Shown here: positions 1 to 5,490 of the stretch, piece by piece
Position numbering within the stretch: the first letter of the stretch is position 1
Layout of the letters: each line of letters starts with the position of its first letter
Source: JAKAQB01 sp027320105
GTDB taxonomy: Bacteria > Actinomycetota > Acidimicrobiia > Acidimicrobiales > Palsa-688
Direction: 5' to 3'
Assembly: GCA_027320105.1 (NCBI GenBank)
Contig: DAHVMA010000011.1
Location: forward strand, 1-10,503
DNA: 10,503 nt
Translations under genes and position numbers: made by a program
The notes under the pieces: model-generated
The model's input: only the letters and a program-made list of their open reading frames with translations
What the model was told of the DNA's origin: nothing
Database searches by the model: none

Positions 1-47
1 AACTGTGAGTGAAAAGTGCACACCCTGTGTCGTTTCCACTCACACTT
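1..47. repeat. 47-bp imperfect dyad at the left edge
   Basis: The sequence is symmetrical about position 24. By hand pairing, 18 of 23 positions are Watson-Crick complementary and one is G-T. The strongest arms are GTGAGTG at 5-11 and CACTCAC at 37-43, flanked by T4-A44 and AA/TT at the ends. Inside, AAA 13-15 pairs with TTT 33-35 and CACA 19-22 with TGTG 26-29. It is visibly more AT-rich than its surroundings. It could be an operator for a dimeric regulator or the terminator of a gene to the left. No run of T follows it, which weakens the terminator reading. Confidence 0.6.
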
Positions 48-57
48 TGCTGAGGGG

Positions 58-150
58 GTGCCGCCGGCGCCCCGTCCCGCCGGCCCCACCGCCGGCGCCG
101 CCGCCGGCCCCCCGCCGGCACCGGCAACCCGAGCCCCCGGCGCCGGCTCG
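58..150. repeat. C-rich tract with repeated GCCGGCGCC palindromes
   Basis: This non-coding tract before ilvD is nearly all C and G, with C on the + strand. GCCGGCGCC occurs at 63-71 and 91-99, CCGGCGCCGG at 137-146, and several further CCGCCGGC pieces lie between. The 11-mer at 63-73 is the exact reverse complement of the core of the repeat array at the right end of the window. Reading it as protein gives a Pro/Ala-only stretch, so it is not a plausible N-terminal extension of IlvD. Function unknown. Confidence 0.55.
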
Positions 151-165
151 CCTACATTCGGGCAC
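137..165 (+). promoter_or_regulatory. Putative ilvD promoter, leaderless type
   Basis: TACATT at 153-158 fits the actinobacterial -10 pattern TANNNT and ends 7 nt before the ATG at 166, so transcription would begin at or next to the start codon. No Shine-Dalgarno sequence is visible in the bases before the ATG, which fits a leaderless mRNA. No convincing -35 is seen. A perfect 10-bp palindrome, CCGGCGCCGG (137-146), lies just upstream of the -10. The ilvB leader promoter has the same decamer in nearly the same place, so it is a candidate operator, although such GC palindromes are common in this DNA. Confidence 0.45.
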
Positions 166-1851
166 ATGCCTAGCACCCATCCCAAGCCGCGCAGCCGTGA
201 GATCACCGACGGGTTCGAGCGGGCCCCGGCGCGGGCCATGCTCCGCGCCGTGGGGATGACAGACGAGGACTGGGACAAGCCACAGGTGGGGGTGGCGTCG
301 TCGTGGAACGAGGTGACCCCGTGCAACCTGCCGCTCGACCGGCTGGCGGGGCGCGCCAAGGAGGGTGTCCGGCAGGCGGGCGGGTTCCCGCTCGAGTTCG
401 TCACGATCGCGGTGTCCGACGGGATCTCGATGGGCCACGAGGGGATGCGGGCGTCACTCGTGAGCCGGGAGGTCATCGCCGACTCGGTCGAGACGATGGT
501 GCACGCCGAACGCTTCGACGCCCTCGTCACCTTCGCCGGCTGCGACAAGAGCCTCCCCGGGATGCTCATGGCCGCCGCCCGTCTCGACGTGCCCTCGGTC
601 TTCCTCTACGGCGGCACGATCCTGCCCGGGCGGGGCGCCCACGGCGAGCCGCTCGACATCACCAGCGTCTTCGAGGCCGTCGGCGCCCGGGCCGCAGGAG
701 GCTTGACCGACGAGGAGTTGTCGTTGATCGAGCGCAACGCCTGCCCGACGATCGGGAGCTGTGCCGGCATGTTCACCGCCAACACGATGGCGTCGGTCAG
801 CGAAGCGCTCGGCATGGCACTGCCGGGGTCGGCGTCGGCGCCGGCGATCGACGCCCGACGAGACGACCTCGCCTTCGAGTCGGGGCGGGCCGTCGTCGCT
901 CTCCTCGACGCCGGCATCCACCCCCGTGACATCCTCACCAAGGAGGCGTTCGAGAACGCCATCGCCGTGACCATGGCCCTGGGCGGCAGCACCAACGCCG
1001 TCCTCCACCTGCTCGCCATCGCCTACGAGGCCCGGGTCGATCTCACCCTCGACGACTTCGACCGCGTCGGCCGGCGCACGCCCCACATCGCCGATACCAA
1101 GCCTCATGGCCGTTACCACATGGTGGACCTGGATGGCGTGGGGGGGGTGCCTGTCGTCATGAAGGAGCTGCTCGACGCCGGCCTCCTCCACGGGGACTGC
1201 CTGACGGTCACCGGCCGCACGGTCGCCGAGAACCTGGCGACCACCCCGCCGGCGTTGCCGGACGGCTCCGTGGTCCACCCGCTGTCGGCCCCCATCCACA
1301 GCGACGGCGGCATCGCCATCCTGCGGGGATCGCTGGCGCCGGAGGGCGCGGTGGTCAAGGTCGCCGGCCTCGACACGGACCGCTTCGAAGGCAGCGCTCG
1401 AGTGTTCGACGGCGAGGACGGCGCCATGGAGGCGATCCTGGCGGGGCGGATCGAGCCGGGGACGGTGCTCGTGATCCGCTACGAAGGGCCGAAGGGCGGC
1501 CCGGGCATGCGGGAGATGCTCGCAGTGACCGGCGCCATGAAGGGAGCCGGGCGGGGAGGGGACTGCGCGCTGCTGACGGACGGCCGGTTCAGCGGCGGGA
1601 CCCACGGGTTCTGCATAGGTCACGTCGCACCGGAAGCGGTCGACGGTGGCCCCATCGCGTTGGTCGCCGACGGGGATCGCGTCGCCATCGACGTGCCACG
1701 TCGTTCGATCGAGCTGCTGGTGGCCGGCGACGAGCTCGCCCGCCGCCGGCAGGACTGGAGGCTGCCCGAGCCTCGTTACCGCACCGGGGTCCTCGCCAAG
1801 TACGCCCGGCTGGTGACCGGCGCCGAGCGGGGGGCGGTCACCGAGGCATAG
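166..1851 (+). CDS. ilvD: Dihydroxy-acid dehydratase
   Basis: 561-residue IlvD/Edd family enzyme. It dehydrates 2,3-dihydroxy-isovalerate and 2,3-dihydroxy-3-methylvalerate to the 2-oxoacids leading to valine/leucine and isoleucine, in the cytoplasm. The three iron-sulfur ligand cysteines are present: Cys53 (TPCN), Cys126 (GCDKS) and Cys199 (GSCAGM), each 73 residues apart. Family motifs SLVSREVIADS, GPKGGPGM and GRFSGGTHGF...GHVAPEA are also seen. Length is normal for the family. I chose the ATG at 166 because the protein then opens directly into the conserved SREITDG region and a -10 box sits 7 nt upstream. An in-frame ATG at 16 would add 50 low-complexity Pro/Ala residues. A rare ATA codon lies in the conserved GFCIGH motif (1615-1617). 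No clear terminator follows. The ilvBNC control region begins about 150 bp downstream, so ilvD is probably a separate transcription unit, with possible read-through. Confidence 0.97.
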   Translation: MPSTHPKPRSREITDGFERAPARAMLRAVGMTDEDWDKPQVGVASSWNEVTPCNLPLDRLAGRAKEGVRQAGGFPLEFVTIAVSDGISMGHEGMRASLVSREVIADSVETMVHAERFDALVTFAGCDKSLPGMLMAAARLDVPSVFLYGGTILPGRGAHGEPLDITSVFEAVGARAAGGLTDEELSLIERNACPTIGSCAGMFTANTMASVSEALGMALPGSASAPAIDARRDDLAFESGRAVVALLDAGIHPRDILTKEAFENAIAVTMALGGSTNAVLHLLAIAYEARVDLTLDDFDRVGRRTPHIADTKPHGRYHMVDLDGVGGVPVVMKELLDAGLLHGDCLTVTGRTVAENLATTPPALPDGSVVHPLSAPIHSDGGIAILRGSLAPEGAVVKVAGLDTDRFEGSARVFDGEDGAMEAILAGRIEPGTVLVIRYEGPKGGPGMREMLAVTGAMKGAGRGGDCALLTDGRFSGGTHGFCIGHVAPEAVDGGPIALVADGDRVAIDVPRRSIELLVAGDELARRRQDWRLPEPRYRTGVLAKYARLVTGAERGAVTEA

Positions 1852-2000
1852 GCCCTGCCTGCTCATCGTGACCGCCTGGCCTCCCGGGCCCCCGTGCGTG
1901 AAGCGCCTGTCGCTCGACTTCCCGCCGGCGTCGCCCGCTCGACGACGGCGGCGTCGAGGTGGCTGCTGCGCAGCAACTGGCCGGCGCGCCCGTCCTGGCA

Positions 2001-2036
2001 TTGCGGCCGGCGCCGGCCCGTGCGAGAATCCCTGCC
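2001..2036 (+). promoter_or_regulatory. Putative promoter of the ilvB leader / ilvBNC operon
   Basis: TTGCGG (2001-2006) and GAGAAT (2024-2029) are separated by 17 bp, the ideal spacing for the housekeeping sigma factor. The -10 ends 7 nt before the GTG of the leader peptide, so the RNA should begin at that codon. The spacer contains a perfect 14-bp palindrome, GGCCGGCGCCGGCC (2005-2018), whose inner decamer recurs at almost the same distance from the -10 of ilvD. A repressor or activator site is possible but not shown. The stretch between ilvD and this promoter (1852-2000) holds only minor GC-rich dyads such as GCTGCGCAGC, and I see no gene there. Confidence 0.55.
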
Positions 2037-2075
2037 GTGCCGACGACCGTCCTCGTCCTCGTACTGATCACCTGA
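2037..2075 (+). CDS. ilvB leader peptide (attenuator peptide)
   Basis: A 12-codon ORF starts at GTG and ends at TGA. The peptide is M-P-T-T-V-L-V-L-V-L-I-T: seven consecutive codons for Val, Leu or Ile, flanked by Thr, itself the precursor of isoleucine. One Val codon is GTA, rare in this GC-rich DNA, which may sharpen sensitivity to valyl-tRNA. The position is right for ribosome-mediated attenuation: downstream of a good promoter, just before a stem-loop and a strong terminator, with ilvB next. No Shine-Dalgarno precedes the GTG, and the -10 box lies 7 nt upstream, so translation is probably leaderless, as reported for several attenuator peptides in Actinobacteria. The product would have no role beyond sensing. 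Confidence 0.85.
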   Translation: MPTTVLVLVLIT

Positions 2076-2099
2076 CGCACGCGCCGAGCAGCGTGCGTC
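2074..2099 (+). promoter_or_regulatory. Leader stem-loop overlapping the leader stop codon
   Basis: GACGCACGC (2074-2082) and GCGTGCGTC (2091-2099) form a perfect 9-bp stem with an 8-nt loop. Its left arm begins inside the TGA of the leader peptide, so a ribosome reaching the stop codon would melt it, while one stalled early in the Val/Leu/Ile run would leave it free. It ends 3 nt before the terminator stem. It is therefore a pause or switch hairpin of the attenuator, but it does not itself overlap the terminator arm as a classical antiterminator would. Confidence 0.7.
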
Positions 2100-2102
2100 C
2101 CC

Positions 2103-2132
2103 GACGACCTCCTCAGGAGGTCGTCTTTTTTT
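2103..2132 (+). terminator. Intrinsic terminator of the ilvB attenuator
   Basis: GACGACCTCC (2103-2112), loop TCA, and GGAGGTCGTC (2116-2125) give a perfect 10-bp stem followed at once by seven T's (2126-2132). This is a textbook Rho-independent terminator standing in front of ilvB rather than behind a gene. With the leader peptide it should end transcription after roughly 96 nt when branched-chain aminoacyl-tRNAs are plentiful. The segment 2042-2048 in the leader repeats the first seven bases of the left arm and could pair with the right arm instead. Confidence 0.92.
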
Positions 2133-2159
2133 GCCCGACCCCCCGTCCACGTCCACACC

Positions 2160-2165
2160 GAGGAG
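2160..2165 (+). promoter_or_regulatory. ilvB ribosome binding site
   Basis: GAGGAG lies just upstream of the ATG at 2168, with only 2 nt between the last G and the start codon, or 4 nt if GAGG is the pairing core. It supports this ATG over upstream in-frame starts, which would run translation through the terminator. Confidence 0.6.
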
Positions 2166-2167
2166 CC

Positions 2168-3910
2168 ATGAACCTGACCGGGGCGCAAGCCCTCATCAAG
2201 AGCCTGGAGATGGAGCGTACCGAGGTCGTCTTCGGCCTTCCCGGCGGGGCCATCCTGCCCGCCTACGACCCGCTGCTCGACTCGCCCATCCGCCACATCC
2301 TCGTGCGCCACGAGCAGGGCGCCGGCCACATGGCGGAGGGCTACGCCCACGTCACCGGGCGTCCCGGTGTGGTGATGGTGACGAGCGGCCCGGCGGCGAC
2401 CAACCTCGTGACCCCCCTCTGCGACGCCTACATGGACTCCGTGCCCCTCGTAGCGATCACCGGGCAGGTGCCGCGCCCCGCCATCGGGACCGACGCCTTC
2501 CAGGAGTGCGACACCGTCGGCATCACCCGCTCGGTCACCAAGCACAACGAGTTGGTCATGGAGCCCGAGGAGCTGCCGCTCGTGGTGCGCCAGGCGTTCC
2601 ACCTGGCGACGACCGGCCGGCCCGGCCCGGTCCTGGTCGACGTGCCCAAGGACGTGCTGACGGCGCGTGTGAAATGGTGGTGGCCGACCGATGAGGAGGT
2701 CGTCGCGTCCCTTCCCGGCTACCGGCCGACGGTGCGGGGCCACGCCCGCATGATCAAGGAGGCGGCCCGGCTGATCGCCGCCTCCGAGCGCCCGGTGGTC
2801 TACGCCGGCGGAGGGGTGCTGAAGGCGCGTGCCGCTCTGGAGCTGGGGGCGTTGGTCGAGCTGACGGGCATCCCGGTGGTGACGACCCTGATGGCTCGGG
2901 GCGCCTTCCCCGACGACCACCCCCTGAACCTGGGAATGCCGGGGATGCACGGCAACTACACCGCCATCCGGGCGATGCAGGAGGCGGACCTGTTGATCAC
3001 CCTCGGGGCCCGCTTCGACGATCGGGTCACCGGCCGGGTCGACGGGTTCGCGCCGGAGGCGAAGGTCGTCCACGTCGACATCGACCCGGCCGAGCTCGGC
3101 AAGGTCCGCCGGCCGGACGTGCCCATCGTCGGTGACTGCAAGCAGGTGATCGGCGAGCTCGTGCGGGTGCTGGGAGGCGGGGGTGACGCGCAGGCGGACC
3201 GCTCGGCGTGGCGCAGCCGCCTCTCCGGCTGGCAGGAGCGCTACCCGTTGCACTACGACCCACCGGCCGCCGGCGACGCCCTCAAGCCGCAGTTCGTGCT
3301 GGAGGCCCTCCGCGACGCCGCCCCGGAGGGCACGATCCTCGTCTCCGGCGTCGGACAGCACCAGATGTGGGCCAGCCAGTACTGGCGGTTCACCGAGCCC
3401 TACTCGTGGGTCAACTCCGGTGGGCTCGGGACCATGGGCTTCTCGGTGCCCGCCGCCATCGGCGCGAAGGTCGGGCGGCCCGACCGGACGGTGTGGGCCG
3501 TCGACGGCGACGGGTGCTTCCAGATGACAGCACAGGAGCTGGTGACTGCAGCCAGCGAGCGCATCCCCATCAAGGTCGCCATCCTCAACAACGCCTACCT
3601 CGGCATGGTCCGCCAGTGGCAGGAGATGTTCTACGCCGAGCGCTACTCCGAGGTGTACCTGTCGCCCGACCTGCCCGACTACGTGAAGTGGTCCGAGGCG
3701 ATGGGCTGCGTGGCGTTGCGCGTCGAGGACCCTGACGAGGTGCAGCCGGCCATCGACAAGGCCAACGCCGTCGATGACCGCCCGGTCGTGATCGAGTTCC
3801 GCACCGACGCCAGCGAGAAGGTCTTCCCGATGGTCCCCTCCGGTGCCAGCAACAGCGACGTCGTGGTGCACCCGTCGCAGGCCGGCGACGCCCGCAAGGT
3901 GGTCCAATGA
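2168..3910 (+). CDS. ilvB: Acetolactate synthase, large (catalytic) subunit
   Basis: 580-residue thiamine-diphosphate enzyme. It joins two pyruvates to 2-acetolactate, or pyruvate and 2-oxobutyrate to 2-aceto-2-hydroxybutyrate, the first shared step of branched-chain synthesis. The N-terminal ThDP pyrimidine-binding domain shows FGLPGGAILP and the catalytic glutamate Glu49 in RHEQGAGHMAEGYA. The middle FAD/nucleotide-binding domain has YAGGGVLKA and LGARFDDRVTG. The C-terminal domain carries the ThDP/Mg motif, GDG at 447-449 to NN at 474-475, followed by YLGMVRQWQ. All key parts and the usual length are present. The ATG at 2168 follows a GAGGAG site and gives the standard N-terminus (LTGAQAL). 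It is the first full gene after the leader attenuator and overlaps ilvN by 4 bp (ATGA). Nothing suggests a specialised catabolic acetolactate synthase; ilvN next door argues for the biosynthetic form. Confidence 0.97.
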   Translation: MNLTGAQALIKSLEMERTEVVFGLPGGAILPAYDPLLDSPIRHILVRHEQGAGHMAEGYAHVTGRPGVVMVTSGPAATNLVTPLCDAYMDSVPLVAITGQVPRPAIGTDAFQECDTVGITRSVTKHNELVMEPEELPLVVRQAFHLATTGRPGPVLVDVPKDVLTARVKWWWPTDEEVVASLPGYRPTVRGHARMIKEAARLIAASERPVVYAGGGVLKARAALELGALVELTGIPVVTTLMARGAFPDDHPLNLGMPGMHGNYTAIRAMQEADLLITLGARFDDRVTGRVDGFAPEAKVVHVDIDPAELGKVRRPDVPIVGDCKQVIGELVRVLGGGGDAQADRSAWRSRLSGWQERYPLHYDPPAAGDALKPQFVLEALRDAAPEGTILVSGVGQHQMWASQYWRFTEPYSWVNSGGLGTMGFSVPAAIGAKVGRPDRTVWAVDGDGCFQMTAQELVTAASERIPIKVAILNNAYLGMVRQWQEMFYAERYSEVYLSPDLPDYVKWSEAMGCVALRVEDPDEVQPAIDKANAVDDRPVVIEFRTDASEKVFPMVPSGASNSDVVVHPSQAGDARKVVQ

Positions 3911-4452
3911 AGGGTGCTGCATTGAACCGCCACCCCCATCACCACACGCTCACCGTGGTGGTGGAGAACCGCTCGGGCGTGCTCGCCCGGGTGAGCGGCC
4001 TGTTCGCCCGGCGCGGGTTCAACATCCAGTCACTCGCTGTGGCGCCGACCGACGACGAGCGTTTCAGCCGCATCACCATCGTCGTGGACGTGCGGGAGAC
4101 CGACCCGGAGCAGATCACCAAGCAGCTGTTCAAGCTCGTCAACGTGGTGAAGATCACCGAGCTGGCGCCGGCCGACGCCGTCGAGCGGGAGCTGCTGCTC
4201 TGCACCGTCGTTGCCGACGCCGACACCCGCAGCCGGGTGCTCGAGCTCGTGGGCGTCTTCGGGGGGGCGATCGTGGATGTCGGCTACGCCGACATCAGCG
4301 TCATGCTGGCCGGGGAGCCGGCCAAGTTGGACGACTTCGAGGACTTGGTGCGACCCTACGGGATCACCGAGCTGCAGCGCACCGGCCGGGTGGCGCTGCC
4401 CCGACTGGAGCGACAGGCACCCCGCCTGCGCACGACCGGAAAGGCGAGCTAG
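3907..4452 (+). CDS. ilvN: Acetolactate synthase, small (regulatory) subunit
   Basis: 181-residue partner of IlvB that raises its activity and confers feedback inhibition by valine. Residues about 14-86 form the ACT domain, opening TLTVVVENRSGVLARVSGLF. Asn21, Gly24 and Asn39 (RRGFNIQSL) match the valine-site positions Asn11, Gly14 and Asn29 known from E. coli IlvH, so valine sensitivity is expected. Residues about 95-170 form the C-terminal small-subunit domain (ERELLLCTVVAD...GITELQRTGRVALPR). The ATG overlaps the ilvB TGA in an ATGA junction and has AAGGTGG (3897-3903) upstream, which supports translational coupling and the start choice. A short His-rich stretch (HPHHH, 9-13) just before the ACT domain is slightly unusual and probably of no consequence. 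Confidence 0.96.
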   Translation: MKGAALNRHPHHHTLTVVVENRSGVLARVSGLFARRGFNIQSLAVAPTDDERFSRITIVVDVRETDPEQITKQLFKLVNVVKITELAPADAVERELLLCTVVADADTRSRVLELVGVFGGAIVDVGYADISVMLAGEPAKLDDFEDLVRPYGITELQRTGRVALPRLERQAPRLRTTGKAS

Positions 4453-5481
4453 TTGCCTGCGACGATCTACTACGCGGAGGACTCCGATCCTTCCATCATC
4501 CACGGGAAGAACGTCGCCGTCATCGGCTACGGCTCCCAGGGGCACGCGCATGCCCTCAACCTGCGGGACTCGGGGGTCGACGTGCGCGTCGGCCTGCGGG
4601 AGGGCTCCGGTTCGCGGGCCAAGGCTGAGGGCGAAGGGCTCCGGGTCACGTCCATCCCGGAGGCGGCCAGGGAGGCCGACGTCATCATGATGCTGGCTCC
4701 CGACACCGACCAGCCGGCGCTGTTCCAGGAGGCGATCGGCCCCAACCTGCGGGACGGGGACGCGGTCTTGTTCGCCCATGGGTTCGCTGTGCGGTTCGGG
4801 TTCGTGCAGGCCCCGCCCGGGGTGGACGTGGCCATGGTCGCCCCCAAGGGGCCCGGCCACCTCGTCCGCAGGACCTATGTCGGCGGAGGGGGGGTCCCCG
4901 CCCTCATCGCCGTCCACCAGGACGCCACCGGCACCGCCCGGCAGCTGGCTCTGTCCTACGCTGACGCCATCGGCGGCACCCGGGCCGGGGTCCTCGAGAC
5001 CACCTTCGCCGAGGAGACCGAGACAGACCTCTTCGGGGAGCAGGTGGTGCTCTGCGGTGGGCTGACCGCGTTGATCCAGGCCGGCTTCGAGACCCTCGTC
5101 GCCGCCGGCTATGCCCCGGAGTCGGCCTACTTCGAGTGCCTCCACGAGGTGAAGCTCATCGTCGACCTGATGTACGAGCACGGCATCTCCGGCATGCGGT
5201 ACTCCATATCGACAACCGCCGAGTACGGCGACTTGACCCGCGGGCCGCGGATCGTGGGCGACTCGGTCCGCGCCGAGATGCGCAAGATCCTCGAGGACAT
5301 CCGCAGCGGCGCGTTCGCCGAGGAGTGGATGGGTGAGTACCGGGCCGGCCTGCCCAACTTCAAGCGCCTCGAGGCCGCCGGCGAGGCCCATCCGATCGAG
5401 GAGGTCGGTGCCCGGCTCCGGGCGATGATGCCGTTCATCAACGCCGGCTCCGCCCGCCCGCAGGACGTATCGGGGGGCTGA
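4453..5481 (+). CDS. ilvC: Ketol-acid reductoisomerase, class I, NADP-dependent
   Basis: 342-residue class I enzyme. It converts 2-acetolactate or aceto-hydroxybutyrate to the 2,3-dihydroxy acid by Mg-dependent alkyl shift and NADPH reduction. The Rossmann motif is GYGSQGHAHA (25-34). Arg49, Ser52 and Ser54 in LREGSGSR are the phosphate-binding residues that favour NADPH. Metal and substrate residues are Asp192 and Glu196 (DLFGEQ), Glu228 and Glu232 (ECLHE), and Ser253 (SIS). The usual GFNIHFG after the conserved His109 reads GFAVRFG here, a mild departure. The start is TTG, directly after the ilvN TAG with no gap. GGAAAGG (4439-4445) serves as ribosome site, and no ATG lies near the N-terminus. 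The tight junction indicates cotranscription with ilvBN. A rare ATA codon sits in the SIS motif (5206-5208). Confidence 0.97.
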   Translation: MPATIYYAEDSDPSIIHGKNVAVIGYGSQGHAHALNLRDSGVDVRVGLREGSGSRAKAEGEGLRVTSIPEAAREADVIMMLAPDTDQPALFQEAIGPNLRDGDAVLFAHGFAVRFGFVQAPPGVDVAMVAPKGPGHLVRRTYVGGGGVPALIAVHQDATGTARQLALSYADAIGGTRAGVLETTFAEETETDLFGEQVVLCGGLTALIQAGFETLVAAGYAPESAYFECLHEVKLIVDLMYEHGISGMRYSISTTAEYGDLTRGPRIVGDSVRAEMRKILEDIRSGAFAEEWMGEYRAGLPNFKRLEAAGEAHPIEEVGARLRAMMPFINAGSARPQDVSGG

Positions 5482-5490
5482 GGCGCGCCC

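Noticed and set aside
16..165. In-frame ATG at 16 extending IlvD by 50 residues
   Set aside because: The added segment is Pro/Ala/Gly low-complexity from a repeat tract, overlaps the dyad, and is absent from the family's usual length; ATG 166 has a -10 box 7 nt upstream.
1852..2167. Riboswitch or T-box in the ilvB leader
   Set aside because: The RNA from the predicted start is only about 96 nt to the terminator, with no T-box specifier architecture seen; the Val/Leu/Ile leader ORF explains the region better.
454..3922. Long minus-strand reading frames of about 515 and 694 codons opposite ilvD and ilvB
   Set aside because: They mirror the strongly GC-biased third positions of real genes, show Arg/Gly/His/Val-rich shadow composition and no family motifs.
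3843..4628. A 261-codon plus-strand frame spanning the ilvB end, ilvN and the ilvC start
   Set aside because: Arg/Gly-rich out-of-frame translation of well-identified genes.
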